This document shows positions 13,201 to 27,800 of a DNA stretch of 64,000 nucleotides, in pieces. The notes beneath the pieces were generated by a model that did no database searches, had not been told where the DNA came from, and saw only the letters and a program-made list of their open reading frames with translations. Both the position numbers and the translations under genes were made by a program. The stretch is taken from positions 1,022,414 to 1,086,413 of the forward strand of contig ML133461.1 in assembly GCA_003864495.1 (NCBI GenBank), in the 5' to 3' direction. Origin of the DNA: Nemopilema nomurai (Eukaryota; Cnidaria; Scyphozoa; Rhizostomeae; Rhizostomatidae). The first letter of the stretch is position 1. Each line of letters begins with the position of its first letter.

Positions 13201-16200
13201 AGATGAAATTTAAAAGCTATACAAAGAAAGTAATTCAAATAGGTCAACAGATTGAGCCAAATTCTGGTGACAAGAAAGTATTCAAAAGGCATTTGATGAT
13301 GCAACTCACTTGACAAGCTGACAATATAACAGGTCACTAAATAAGAGAGTACTTACATCAATATCTATATATTGTTTATTGTCTAACGTAATGCCAAAAC
13401 TTTAGTAAAAGGTGGCTAGCATATAGGAATATCTTTTTTATTGCAAAATAAATATTTGGAAGTAAAGATGATTCAAGTACCCCTAACTTTCTAAAGATGC
13501 AGTGAAAAGGAACTTGATCAAAACAAACAAGTGATCGATGTATCATGTTAAGGTTGAAAGTCTCAATTTTGACAGGTATTTCTTAGTGACTTGACGTTTT
13601 AATCTAAGCCACACATAGTTGAAAATCGAAACTCACTTTTGTAGGTATAAACTCATCTGTGAACTGGATCTCCTGTTGAGCGACTTTGGAAGAATTTAAT
13701 TCATTTTGAGTCTTCACAATGTCTTGATGAAAATCCAGGTAATTACACATTCCTTGTTTAGTTGGGTGTCGGTATTTTCGAGCCATAAGGCGCATTTCAC
13801 TTTCTTGGACATCAGAAGGGCCAGGGAAGCTACGATAAAACTGCCAAAGAAAGGAATTTAAGCTCATGTCCCAATTGAGCATATCATTCAGTTTGAGTGA
13901 GAATAATATATTCAAAAAACTTTGGGGAAAAATATTTAAAAAAGATCCTTTTTTCGACTTTTTAATAAAATACATATAAGTAAGTGTAAAAGTTTTGGAG
14001 GCTGTAACAAAGAAACATTTATTTAGAAGTAGTTATATCTGACAAAAAGACGGTATACAAAGAGTAAGCACAAAAGTAGTGGTTTTAGCAAAGTGAAAAG
14101 GTTGAGAATGAAAATCTTAAATCGTGTTAAGATACTTCCAAGATAAACTGAGTGCTAGGGCACTTGAATTCTGTACAACAAGTCTCTAAAAAACAGTTGG
14201 CAAGATGACAAGAAAATGTTGAAGACGTACCTGGCTCTCTGTTATGATGCCAACGTTGTGCTTGTCAAAATCTTCATAGCAAGACTTGACATTGATGCCA
14301 TGGTACTCGTAGTGTGGAGCAAGGCGAGTCAGTATCTGTTGGCATTTGGCGTCTAGCTCTGGACTGATTGGTCTTCGTGGGATCAAACTGTAATAAATAG
14401 ACAAGCTTTAAATAAAACTGCCAAACCGGCTCATGTTATACTTACCCATAGGAAGTTACTTGCTAGCATCGCATATCAATAGAATAAAGTCTCTTTTTGC
14501 TCAATTATTTACCAGCTTGTGAAACTGTCAAATCTTTGCTATGCACAAACAACTGTTATTTCTAGATGTAAACTGAAAGTTATGAGACTGCAACGATACC
14601 AAAATAGGGGAAGGGGGCAAGAAATCCAAAAAGGAGAATTGAAGATTCAAATAGTTAAAAGTTGTAAACCTTAGTCTCACCTTTGCGATGATGTGCTTTG
14701 TACCTTTGGGTTAGCTGCTGTTTCAAACCCTACAAATACAATGCAAAAGCATTTGAATGTTTCTAACCAGTGGCAATGCAATGAATATTTGAACATACAT
14801 TGGAACAGTGCTGGATCTACGGCAAAGAATGTAAAACAAGAAAATTTTTCCAGCTAAGATGTCAACAGGCTCATGGTTGGAAGTACAAATAGGTTGTGGG
14901 TTACTGATGGTAATGTAATTTTTAACATGGCCAAGTAAGTCAGAAGTAACAGTTAAATGTAATGATAGATGATGTTATTATCTAGCTTCTGGCAAACATA
15001 TTGTGCAATAATAGCAGCTAAAATACATGTACAAAAATTTAAGGTACCAAAAATATCAGAGACTTGAAATAAGAGCCTGCCCATCATTTTTTACTATTTC
15101 CATTGTTGTGTGCAATAGTAAGTTTTTGCAGCACAACATGCTAAACTTGCATGATCTGAGTCAAATTTATCAACCAATTCGAATTTGTAACTTGTGCAAA
15201 ATATTTTGATATCTAAAACAGCTTTTTGTTTGCACTAAAAAGATATATGGGGATGGAGTGGAAGAATGGCTCAGTGGTTAGAGGTGCTGACTGCAGACCA
15301 AATGGTTTGTGGTTTGTGTCCCTGGCATGACCAAACTTGCACACAGAGTGAGAAGAGTTGCCAGCTCTCTGTAGTTCACAGAGAATTATCAGTGTTCTAA
15401 AAACTACCCTTGGTGTCTAAAGCTGCATAAGGAACTTTTGATGTCAATCTAAGCTAAGTGCCCTTGTTGACAGTCTGCATTTCATGGCCCAGTTTGGCAC
15501 AAAATAAAATTTCATTTAGATGATAAAAAAAGCCAAGAGCAACAAATAGTTTCCAAAATATACAGAGCAGCCTTTCTAAACTTTCAATCAGCTTTCCAGG
15601 TATTTATCTAAAAATATCAATAACCTCATGCCTAAACATGTCTCAGAGAAATAATAATTAGTTTTGTATAAGTAACAGCTTGGAGAAGCCGGTAGTATGT
15701 AATGATTTTGCTTTTAGTAAAAATGGGAGGCTGCAGGAAACTTTACCCAATTAAAATACTTTTTTCAACTTCATAAGTAAAATTATTTTAGTGATTTGAC
15801 CAAACCTTCCCCACAGCTTTGGGCTTTTTCAAACAATTAATAAAGCAGAATAAACATAATTTGATTCTAGAAGCTTGGTTTTAATACCATTATCAATGGC
15901 AAAGCAAAAGTCCCTGTAGTTGAACATTCCTGGCTTTTGTCTGTCTGAGCCATACTTTGCCATTAGAATTTCTTCTTCAAGAGGTTCCAAAATTATACCA
16001 TAATGTTGATCCAAGCATCGTTTTAGCTGCACTTCTACAAACCAATGATAGAAACAAAATGCTAGTTTGAAAGCTGGGAATTTTGTGTCATGAAAACTTA
16101 TATATTTATGCAAGCATTTTAAAACCTTGCAGGTGAAATTTCTTTCACTAGCTTCCATATCTACAAACAATTTATCAACAATGCAGTGCAAATGCATTAA

Positions 16201-16970
16201 TTGTACCCAATATAAGCAGGTAATCCATAGGTTTCCTTTAGAAGCATGTATAGGTTTCTTTAAAGATGTTGGTTAAATTTCTTATGGCAGAGACCTTCAG
16301 ATGTCTTTTTGATAGGACAAAAACCCACATACTTGTTATATAACCGGTGCGAAGTCTATCAAAATCTTTCAAGAACTCATCTGTCCTTGCACATCTTACT
16401 TGGGCAGCATTTCGTATCTTAGCTTCCACATCACTTATATTCAATGATGGGTAATCGCCATTAGCCTGGAAAAATAAAATTTGGTTTGATTGTACTGTCA
16501 AACATGTGCAATTAATCAAGTAGATATACTTAAGTGTTTACTGTATTCTGGCTTTATTGTACATTTTTGCCAATTTAGCTTAATTAGAACCTGGATATAA
16601 ATATCATTCTAGTGAATTAATAGGTGATCACATTGAATATTGGTTGATTGCATAAAGAAAGAACTTTTTTCTATAGACCGCTCATCTAGATTTGACATAA
16701 CAAAGTCTTCGTCAATGACTTAATTTAGAGCATAAAATAAACAAAAATTACAGAGTAGATCAATAATAATAGCTAAAATTTGTGTGACTGTTAAGTAACT
16801 GACAAAATACCCAGACAGGTGACAATAGAACAAACCAAGATTCTCTATACATTCTCTCTACATAGGATCGGACGGGAAACCAAAACATGTTGATTCCACT
16901 TCAGTTTCGAGAAATTCTGAACTAGAACCTAAGATGAAATAAAACATACCCTCGATGCTACTTGAATCAT
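4272..16970 (-). CDS. multi-EF-hand repeat protein, 20 exons, 920 aa
   Basis: Coding exons in transcript order: 16950-16970, 16333-16465, 15888-16031, 14681-14729, 14231-14387, 13637-13840, 12893-13024, 12206-12341, 11599-11672, 11040-11159, 10209-10298, 9520-9589, 9209-9254, 8948-9053, 8092-8284, 7462-7666, 6562-6987, 6131-6210, 4951-5096, 4272-4502. They total 2763 bp, ATG to TAG, with every junction in phase. The product repeats one module about seven times: a basic helix, a loop such as FLKDFDRLRTGYIT, FFKDHDKLRSGIIT or FFQDFDPLRHGSIS, then a partner such as PGMFNYRDFCFAI or GRVRYKEFCDAM. These are EF-hand pairs, but most loops lack the full set of calcium-binding side chains. Such multi-EF-hand proteins are, from memory, common in organisms with motile cilia; an axonemal role is inference. 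No signal peptide or membrane segment. Confidence 0.87.
9325..9372. repeat. GT-rich simple repeat
   Basis: Degenerate GT-rich tract in which a 12-bp unit, GTGTGAGTGTGC, occurs about two and a half times. It lies in an intron of the EF-hand gene. Confidence 0.75.
15255..15515 (+). mobile_element. tRNA-derived SINE, copy 1
   Basis: The block starts with an A-box-like TGGCTCAGTGGTTAGAGG and, about 30 bp later, a B-box-like GGTTTGTGTCCC, the internal RNA polymerase III promoter of a tRNA-derived SINE. It continues through an unrelated body (CCAGCTCTCTGTAGTTC) to an A-rich end near 15515. A second copy at 56158-56330 shares both boxes and the body in the same order, showing a dispersed family. 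It sits in an intron of the EF-hand gene, antisense to the gene. Confidence 0.75.
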
Positions 16971-18864
16971 AATTGTGGTTTTTCCCGACAGTGCTTGCCT
17001 AAACCCCTCCTCCAAGCTTTACCCTTTCTTTGGAACGGTCGTTATTGAACGGTTGTTAAGGAAACTATGCGAGTCTGTTGCCAAGATGATGTCGAGGCCT
17101 CTCATTGAAGCGAGACTCGATGACAGTGGGCTGGATGATCAGAGTCAACTAACATTTCCTGCTAAACGACAAAATTTGTGACCATACGGGTTTTTGTATT
17201 GCTTTTTCAATTTCTATCGGTATATATTTGCCAATAAATTTTTTTTCGTGAACAATCATTTCGTACAACAAAAATTCATATTGGCACCAGAAAAGCGGGA
17301 TTATAATTTTGCACAATTATGGTACTTTTCGTCCGGTATTTTCGCTGCCTAATGACCAATCACCGTCCACTTCTTAGAATGGGATTTTGAACTGATATAA
17401 AGATAGAATCCAGAGCCCCTCAGGAAAAGGACAACCATACCCTCTTCCGTAAATCTTCGCAAATTTTCTTGCAATTTCTTCGTTGTTTAGCTTCGGATTA
17501 AAATCATCACGCCATCTTGTTCCTTGAGCAAATGCCTAGCTTTTCAATTTTTCAACGTGCAGACAAATCCTGTCTAATAAATTGGGACGTTTATATTTAG
17601 GTAGACTCCAAAACTCCTAGACGAAAGCTGATGTTTTGCATGTTTCGCATTTTGCTCTACGAGAGCTGTTCAAGAGCTTGACGAGAGTTTCAGCAAGAAA
17701 AACCACTTGTAACTGCATTTAGTCCTAATGTCAGAGAATATACCGAGACGAATAAAACATTCGAAATTCAACCTTGAAAAACTCGATACTGATTCTTACA
17801 TACATTTATCTCCAACAGCAAACAATAGAACCTAATAAGGAAATTATATTTGCATTTTTACCAGTGGTCGCCATGGGTGAAAACATAATATTATCTTAAA
17901 AATTAACAATTGGATTAATTATAAGTATAAACGATTGATACAGGGAGAAAGACGCTGTACAAAATGGACAGATATAACAACTGAAAGATGACACAGCTAC
18001 GCTAGGTCAATAATTAATCGCGTTCTTAGAGAACAAATAATATTAATAAAGAATATTAAAAGTAACATCATACCAATGTATTTACACTTCCCCTTGAAAC
18101 GGAGAATAAAATCGTCCCTTCTTCTCTGATGCAAGGTTACGAGTCATCATTAGACAAGAAATAACACAGTGCATGATTATGTTGGTCTGGGAAGATAAAC
18201 CGAGTCACGTGCACTAGAACAGTCGGATTCAGTCCCAATACGGCAAACGCTATGTTTGCAGTAGCTGGAAGGCATTAAAACATGGCGATTTGTTGAAAAA
18301 TATTAAAAGGATATGGTGCATGACCGGCTTTGAAGGGCTTCTCCCCATTGCAAATCAAAATACGTTAAGAAATATATCAAAGGTAAATTAACTAAAATCA
18401 AAATGTTAACTGCTATCAAATAAATAGATCAAATTACTATCGGAGTCATTTGAAAATATACAGTCGAGCAACACCCTCCGACACTGAATCATTGCTGCGG
18501 AGGGGCTGAAAGCTCTTTGCACAGCGGATACATCCACGTGCTTTACATTGTACCGCTGGGCGTAGGGTCAGCCATGGTAATTGTAACAATATATAAGTCA
18601 CACCTAAGAAAATCTTCACCAAAAGACTAGATACAAGAAGGTTTCTGTTGCGCATCCTCCTCCTCAGTTTCCAAACTACACCCAATAATTCTTCTTCAAT
18701 CGAAAATTTGTGGTCCAGCCAATCGTAATAAGCTACAAGTGATTTATTAGAACTCTTTGCATTTGTTATTTGCGAAATAATTCTTTGTCGTTGATACCAA
18801 ATAAACGATCCAAACCATAATATGCATAGCATTGATGGGAGCATTAATCTGAGATGACGTCATG
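16971..18864. other. intergenic region between EF-hand and TMCC genes
   Basis: This holds the 5' flank of the EF-hand gene at the left and the 3' flank of the TMCC gene at the right. A likely poly(A) signal for TMCC (TTTATT on plus, AATAAA on minus) is at 18743-18748, about 120 bp past the stop. A minus open frame at 18446-18844 (132 codons, two hydrophobic patches) overlaps that 3' flank; I have no support for it as a gene. No repeats recognised. Confidence 0.45.
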
Positions 18865-21800
18865 CTATCTTGACACTCTACTGAGGTTTCTGGCAAGCGG
18901 GTTCTTACTTCGAAGCCGCTCGTACACAACTAGAAGAGCATCTGATATTCTGTGATTCAGGTCTTTTAGCAACGGCTTGTCTGCATTCTTCCACAACAGA
19001 AAGGTTGCGACCAATGCCAAGACTGATATCAGGATTCGCTTCCTGTTGAGAATCGATAATCAGAATAAAATTACCATGGTAGCGAACAAACCAAGAAAGA
19101 GGCGAAGTCAATTATGCAAACGTACTGTTACCCTACTACAGTTACTACGAAGGCCCATACTGATTGGATTAGGATAACATAGCATTGTCCTGACCTAACC
19201 AGGAAGCTCTTCTTAGATATTCGGTTGAATATCGAAAAACCATTTTCGAATTTCACAATTGCTACTAGTAAATTCATTTCTTGAGAAATCACTTCCTTAT
19301 GATCAGCTACCTTCGTTTCTTAAACCTGAAGATTAGAAAGCGTTTATTTTCTGAGTGATAATCGCCCTGATAAATGGTCCAAAACTGTAAAATGGGAGTG
19401 CAAATGACATGGGAGGGTTGGCTCTAGAATAGGCGTATCCTGCCGTTATACAGAGGGAAGAAATCAATATCAAAATCATAGTCTTCGCTACAAATGTTTG
19501 CACAAGCTAAGATCCTACTTACTCATCAAAAAAGGCCTTTAAAATTTATGCAAATAATACTTTACTCACCAAGTCGAAGTAAAAGGGGAGATGATTCTTG
19601 CAGACAAAGAAACAAGAACTAACACGATAGCGACAAGTGAAACAGCGAGACTAAGGACTTTTGAGAGTAACACTTTGGCCGTCCCACTTCCATCGAAGTA
19701 CCCATCAACAGACAATAACAACTGCTGTTGTTGATGTTGTTGCAATTCCATTTTGTTTATCTAAAAGGGTAAGAGTCAAAGGTCAATACTAGGAAGGTCG
19801 ACATTACAGTATTGCGAGGATTCAATTAACTCTGTTTAAAAAATGTGACGGTTTCAATAAATGTTTCAATAACTTGTATGGATGCATTCTATCCCATTCA
19901 AGGTTCGCATAGGTGGATAACCGCATTACATTGCGATAGAGTAGCGAAGTATCGATTTATACCCTGGTTACGCATGAGTCCAACGCTTCTTCGATTTCAC
20001 CTGCTCTCTCCGCAGACCTGTAGTCCACACATTCGATTCGATCGGCAGCTTTGTATAGTTCCACTTTCACTTCCATCACCTGTAGGGTTCGACATAATGT
20101 ATACAATCTGAATTATGTTATCACCTAGAAATCATCCAAATCAATGCCCACCTGTAGAAATGTTTCAAAATACATCTAGTTCTAAGCCATCTATAGGTGC
20201 GGATGTTCCTTGGGACAGGATTTGAACACAATGCTTGTGATGAAACAGTGGCAAATCTAGGCCAGCTGTGACCAGTGAAGGCAAATAAAACTTCGTTAAC
20301 CTGGTACCAACCTCTTGTTGATGAAGCTCTGTTAGATCGTTATACTGATTGAATAAATCTCGAAATTGGCCTTGAAGATCCTGAAATGCAAAGCACAAAA
20401 TATAAGGAAAGGCTAGACTCTTAATTCAGATATACAAAATGCATATTCATAACAGACAAGAGAATTGTTCAACAACAAATGTTCTTCTACATATTTATTT
20501 GTTTATATTTGCATCGTGTCTTTACGGGCCTAAACCTCGAGACTAATAAATATTTAAATGAGAAAAGTTCGCGGCTTCCGATCCCAGTTGTGTCAAACGA
20601 AAAAGTATCAGGACGGCCAATGACCTGAAAGGCATAACTTACCTCAACCCGAAATCGCTCGTAGTTTATCGTGCTGATAATGTCTACTAGTTGGTCCTGA
20701 AAATGAGACATACGGACATGAATTTTACACTTCAACAAAGCGTTAAATCTTTCATGCAGCGGAAATGGCCTTTCTTATCCAAAACACTGGATGATTTCGA
20801 TTGGAAAACAAATGGGAATTAAAACTATCTTCCCCCGAATTATTCAAGTTGATTGTCTTTTTTCCATAATTGAAATAAACTATATAATTTCATCTTTAAT
20901 GAAGATAAATTTTATGTGTTCACTACTCAGTTGGAACTGTATAAACGTGAAATGCTCCAGACAGTGACATTTAGATTCAGCGTGATCTTACTTTCAACTT
21001 TTGTACAGCCTCTCGAAGTTCTTCGTTCTCCCTTCGAAGAATGACCACCTCGTTATTATGACTTTGAAGTCTTTCCAACTCACTCCCGACCGAATGTGTG
21101 TGTAAAGACTGAGCATTGATGCTTCCAGAGAGGTTCCTGCATTTGAAGAATTAGAGTTTTTAGGAGGGCCGATAAATACATACAAGGGCATTTCCTCAGC
21201 TCTAATTAAACGAAAGGCCTATAAAAAAAACTTCTGAGCAGGGAAAGACGGGATGAAAGCTGAAACCCTTGAGGAAAGTGTTAGATATTGCGAACAACGA
21301 CAGAATAACGCAAATGGAATCATTGCCAATACGTGCCATTGCCAGTAAATTGAAATGGTCGGTGTGTTCGTCCAAGGCAACTAGCAATTTCAATAAAGAA
21401 ACAACAGTAAAACGCCATCACAGCATCGTGCTTGGTGCTAGCAAGATAGATAATTATAAAATGGGACTGGGCTATGCCTTGGCATCTCTACTTCTGTTAA
21501 ACATCCAGACTTGGGAAAACTCTAAAGGTTGGGTATATCTTCCCCATTGACTAAATGTATATTTTACTCAAAAAATTGACGTCTAAACTTTCGTCAAACC
21601 AAGAGAATGATTTCAATCCGCTTTAAATGCAAAATAAAATTGAGTACAGCTTACAGTGGGAGTTCGGATGTTGAACAGGCGCTAGACGTGTCATCATCAC
21701 TGAAATAAAAGAAGCTTTATTACTACCAAAAAACTTTAAAAATGAGTAATACTGATTCATGCTCGACAACATGACAGTAAAGGTGAAGGTACAAGAACGA

Positions 21801-24800
21801 GTACAGAAATAGTAATGGAAACCAAAATTGTCAGGTCAACACTAACATCAATATTTGAGACGGTAGAAGTGGTACTGTAAAGTGGGTAAATTTTGGAGTT
21901 TGACATGCATTAATAAAGTGGCCGAGAAAGGAGTAGAAATAAAAATTAACAATTTTTTCAGATAAGGGAGGCTGGAAATATTTGATTTTAAACGTCGCGT
22001 ATATAGCTCTCCTTACTGCAGCGCCCAAAGAAAAAAAACCCTATTACGTCTGATACTAATACTACCTTGGAATGTATTAAGGAAAGCCCAGCTCAACAAA
22101 CGAACGCATATTTTTCGTCTGAAATCTTGCGGTGAATAAAAGATCAGTGTAAGGTTTACAACATGGGCATTTTCTAAAGCCATTTCTAGAACTGCTTGCA
22201 TTTCTGTTAATTAATAGAAACAGGCTTCATTAAAAATAACTAAACGGATTTCTTGATTAAGGAAGCAGGTTCTTGAGGAATAAGATGAAAATCACAAACC
22301 TGCAGCTATTCAGAAACGCCTTCTCTGCTTCATCTGCCTGGGCAAAGTTTCCATCACCTTGAAAAGTCAAGAAAAATAAAAGAGCAATGGAAATGCAACT
22401 GGCTCTTCAAGATGAAGAGAACGGGAAGCCAACTAGAAGTGAACTTGGAAACATTCTGGGCCAAATAGTTTCTTTCAAATAGCTGTACTCTTTCGTTCAG
22501 TTATCAATCGCATTGGCACATTGTCCTGCGAAAAGCACGTCAAAAAATTCGAATTTATTGGCAAGCTTTGGAAATCATCCAGAGTTTTGGGGTCCCAACT
22601 CGACGTTCACTGTTTTCGTAACTTGTGAAGCAGGCAAACGAAGATGCTCTGCAGTTGCACATGTTAAGATGGGTAAACCGTCTTTCAGCTGCAGGCGTGG
22701 GCAGGTCAAGTGGGTTCTCCCGGCGGAGGCCTAGCAATAAATTGGACCTTTACAGTTGAACTTTACATTTGACCTTTACATTTGACCTTTACATTTGACC
22801 TTTAAATTTTACCCTTGGCCTAAGTATTACGTCAAGCTACATGACTTAACATTAAGGCGAAATTAGCAAAAGTTAGTGCTTTGTTTTTACGTACTTGTTA
22901 CTGCTGATATTCCGAGGTTGTCTGCGCTTCCCGAGCGCCGATCTTTCTTGATGAATTTGTTCATAGATTCGATTGGCTTTGTGACCGCACTAAAACGAAT
23001 CAAAGTAATTTTTAGCCATAATGGGAATGCATAAACGCGTAATATTCACGACATTAGGAATACTTTATCGAAACGATAACGCAATGACGAGCTGAGAAAC
23101 ATAAGATAATGAGGCTTTCAGCCAAAAACAATCTTTAGGAAATGCAACTGACGTATCTACTACCTGGCTTTGTGGCCAATCAGAAAGTCCTAGGTCAAGA
23201 CAGAAAAAAGCAAAACGAAGAAATATGGTTTTGCAGGAATGGAGAGAACTCACCCAGAAATACTTGAAGCTCCTGCTTTAACCGCAACGTGCATACCCCT
23301 GTAAATGGTAACAAGCTTATAATTTGGCATCAAGATTCAAAATTTTCTTAACTTCAGAAATAAACCTGTAAATATGCAATTGTGCTCTATGTCTACCTTC
23401 TTGTGCATCAAACGGAACATGGATGATGCTTTACGGCAATAAAGCTGACATGAAGTTACTGATACTAATACAATAAAGCTACTGAATTACGGCAACAGAT
23501 ACAATAAAGCTACTGAATTAAACAAAGCGCTGCTCTACAACGTTAGCAAAGATTGCAAATGGCCGATTCGATTGATAACCATACAAATAACACGATGCTA
23601 AGATTTGAGAAAGAAAGTTAAATGGAAGGACAGCGAATTTACTTGCACGTGACAAACATTAGTTTGAACCGACTGTCGCAAGAACTAATGGAAAGGGGAT
23701 TTAAATGAGTCGGACACGACTTCGTTGTACTGACTTTGCGGCGTCGTACTGAAAATTCAGACATCCATTTATAAGGAGCAATCTCAATAGCTGAAGTTTA
23801 TTACAACTGACACTTTTTGACTGATGGGCTTTGGAGTCGATGGTTAGTTTTAGTGAACTGAATCTTTCTCTGGCTCCCAGCCGTGGAGCCGTCAATTGGA
23901 CTCTGAAATTAGGCACCATTTACCTGAACATTTCTTTGGCTCTGTGCTGGCTGACTCCACCTTCCTCCAGTTCCTAGTCACACAGAGAAGATTACTAACT
24001 TGACAGCGTGCAAATCGAATAGATCATGAAGTAAATAAGTCGTCAACCGAAATAGAGACGCAGACAAACGCATTGCAACATAGGACATTAAAAAGGCAAC
24101 TTGACAACCCTTCAATACTGATATCAGCTTAAACAAAGAAAGAAGTCGAAAGTGAACATAGACGATTACTTTCGAGTGGTAAAGTGGTTAAAAATGAATT
24201 AACAATTCAGTTACCACGACTTCACATATAAGATATACTTAAAAATTATTAAAGCTAAAAACGAAACTCATCATTAAATGGCCAAATAAGATAGAAGCCT
24301 GATAAAAGTCTGGTTCCCACTTGTCCTAATTTCCGAAAGAATCAGGGAACGTGTTTTCATAAACTATTCATGAAGCTTCTCTGCCACTTTGCTAGTTATA
24401 ATTTTGAAGCTTTGGATCGTTTCTTGATTGCCGCGTTTTTTAAGCGTTAATTGGTGCGCGCCATCGTACCACGCAAGTCGGTGAATCTCATGACAAATGT
24501 GTACACAATGATATGGAAACGTCGAAGGCGCTAGATGTCTAACTCGGTCCGCCAGAGTGAGGCAAATCTCGTTTTGGAACGGCGGCAAAAGGAATCAGCG
24601 GCAGTACTGCGAATATGGTGAAAAGTAAGGGGTGATTTAGTGCTACTTGGCACTGATTTTTATCGTGTAACGTGGTAAGTTGTTATGTTTCCATTTCCGT
24701 TTGAATTTCATTCATTTATTGCGTGTACTTAGTACCTAAGGTTGCTGTGTTTCTAACATGTTCAAAAAGTGTTTGTAAACCTTCCATTACAACCCGATAA

Positions 24801-27800
24801 AGTTATTACCAACTATTTTAATTTTATTTGCTGCAGAATAAACTCAGGATATGACATTGTTTATGTCATCCTCATTGAACAAGTAAAACGTGACTGAAAG
24901 GCTTAAAATTGACAGTTGCGCACATTTCAAAGTATGTTGTACGGTGTTCTAATGACTTAGAATGAATGAATTGACAAAGATTCTTTAGAAAGCTATTCTA
25001 TCCATCAAAAATTTTCTCTGAAATATTTTCAAAATACATGTAAGTGCACCATATCAAATGTCAGCAGAAAAATTACTTAAAACGCTGCATTAAACGAACA
25101 AATCGCTGAAATTCAAACGGAAATCAAAAGATAAAAGATATTTCAAGACAACTCACCACTGTTACTTTTCGCGAAATTATAAGGGCTCAGTACTGGCAAA
25201 GATTAAATTTGTCACCATTAAAAATGGCCGCGAAAACGTCCGCCTCACTCTGGCGGACCGAGTTAGACAGCTTGCGCCCTCGGTGCTTCTGTATCCTTGT
25301 ATGAACACAATGCATGTAGCAACGTAAGAAGCAGGTTAGTCGCCGACTGCCCTGTTTCTTACCCAAATGACGACAAGTGGGAACAAGGCTAAAAGCAAAA
25401 CAAAAAACAAAAAGGAGAATTACGTCAAGAAAATACCTTGAGCGTTTTTTGGTATTTATCGAGCTTCTTCTGCATCTGTTGTATGTTTGCATTTGTTCTT
25501 TGTTGTCGCTTTTCAAAGCTCACTTTGTTTCTAAAAAGAGTAAATATGTTAGAAGCTTTCAGTTTTACTAAGCTTGAGGAAAATTAAGCATTAAAGCATA
25601 GACTAGGGTAGTGGAAGGTATTTGTCCATGACTCAAGACACGCAATGCGGAACTATGATCATTACCGAAACTAAATGTAATTTACATTGTTAGGTAGTCC
25701 ATTTGGAAGGGGGGGGGGGGGGGCAATTAGTTCACATTTTGGGAAACAATGGCACTCTTAAGCATAAATAGGTTTGCGGTGAGAGCTCAAACTGTGAGCT
25801 CGTTATGGTTTTATCTTAACTAATTCCCTAAATAAATTTCTTTTGAAACTGGTGATTTTGTTGAATCTTTACTTAAAATTAGACAGAATATCATTAGGTT
25901 CGTATCGAAACCAGATGCCTCCAGATGTTATAAGAGACAAAGGAAATTTCCGTAACAGCGTAATGAAAGGCTTTGTTTCAGGTGATGCAATACCGCACTC
26001 GAAATAAAAATGGTCGAGTAGAAGTAATAATTTATTTCAAGTAAAAAGAATAAAAGACACAGTTACAACAACCCAGTCTGAGAGCATTAGGAAAGCAAAT
26101 GAAAAAGAATTATAAGTTTGGCTTAAGCGGTCCCTTAAAGGATCCCTTGCCATTTAAAATGACGAGAATTTCGAGCCTAAAGCAGATGAGAAATCTCATT
26201 TTCATGAATGTTCTTAAAGTATTTAGTGTTCCTTTTAGAAAATTATAGACTGCGGCTTTGAGTGAAGCAAACATGATTGTCACGAGAAACAAGATCACGT
26301 GCTATTCTAAGGTTCGATTGTAGGCAACGTCATTAACTCTAGAACAAAATAGTGAAAGAAAGGGGTAGGATAAAAAAAATGGGCAGCTTCAATGAGAGGG
26401 GAGTGGTCAATGAGACAGAGAAGTTTGGAATTCAATGATGGTGTCCGACATTGTAAAAATATCTTATTGCAAATGACAAAATATCGAATGGCGAATGACA
26501 AAACATCTAATTGCAAATGACAAAACATCGAATTGACACGACAAAATGAAAACTTTCGAAAAGGGTCATTCCAGATTTGCATCACGATAGGACCAGGAGA
26601 TAATCTTCAAAAACTGGTACCTGAAAACCAATCTTATTTTTTGGGTACGCTCACAGCATATTTCTGGGTTTTTAACATTTAAGGCCCCGTTTACAACTTT
26701 TCCGTTTTGGGCTTGCGTTCACATTGCTCCGCTGTGAAAACGGAAGTTTTTGAAAACGCTAAAATGAATCTGAAAACGGTGCGTTTTCAAGACGACTGTT
26801 TTCAAGGTGAACACCAAAAACAGACACATTTGAAAACGGTAACAACAACAGCAAGATTCCATGCTGAAGGCCCCAAGAATCACATTACAGTGTATTTCAA
26901 AATGGCTGACATTAGAGCGATATTTCATGTTGTTCAAATTTTCTTTGCTTTGGCTTCTGTTCGGAGTTTCATAGTAAGCATTTCATTTCGTTTAGGTGGC
27001 ATATTTAATCTTGAAAGCAATTTTTGCTGCAATTTCTTATCGACTCCTTGATGCAAATTCGAGAATGACGTGGCTTCGTGTGTGGGCTTCGGTTTGGCGC
27101 CAGTTTTGTGGCAAAAGGACTCGTGTTGAAAGGGAGGTTACGGATCCATTTTCGCTAGAGCAAAAGTGCTCCATACTTTGCAACACTTTATTGACTTCCT
27201 TCAATTGCAGAAGTGCTAGAAATGCTAAAACTTGCTGTCAACGGAACGGGACTGGGAGTAAGGCAACCTAGAAGGCCGGAAAGCATGTGGGTGTGGCTAC
27301 TCACCTCTGGTTTGCGCTATCAAGAAATTCCTGGACGTTTTCTGCAACAAAATAACAATCGTTTATAACAGGTCCAATAACTACCCTCCAATATTCACGG
27401 CAAAAAATAATCGATAAAAACACAGAATTGGCTTCAAAGCAACGAAGATCCCTGGCTCATCCCACGCATGGCAGGAAATGTAGAAAATCTAAAACAAGGC
27501 GAATCGAATTCTTTTGTTGGTCGCTAATACGCCATAAAAATTGCTTAAAAGGAAAGAAAAACACAAGAAAGCTATAACAAAGCCCAAGTTAGCGATCGAT
27601 GGGCATACTAACAAGGAGTGCGTGGAAATGGGCAAGGACGACAAGAAAATTCCGCACCGTGAAATATCTGACTTGGATGTTTGCAGCTTAATAATCGCTT
27701 AAAATGCATTCGACATCTCTCTAGCGTTTACATCGCCTAAATAACTTCCTTTCAATAGGTACAAATTATTACAAAAACAAATGTGCTGTAATGTTTCAAC

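Noticed and set aside
16975..17181. Plus frame divergent from the EF-hand gene
   Set aside because: Overlaps the 5' flank of that gene; no partner exon or recognised motif.
18446..18844. 132-codon minus frame with hydrophobic patches
   Set aside because: Lies in the 3' flank of the TMCC gene just past its stop and near its poly(A) signal; no family or splice support.
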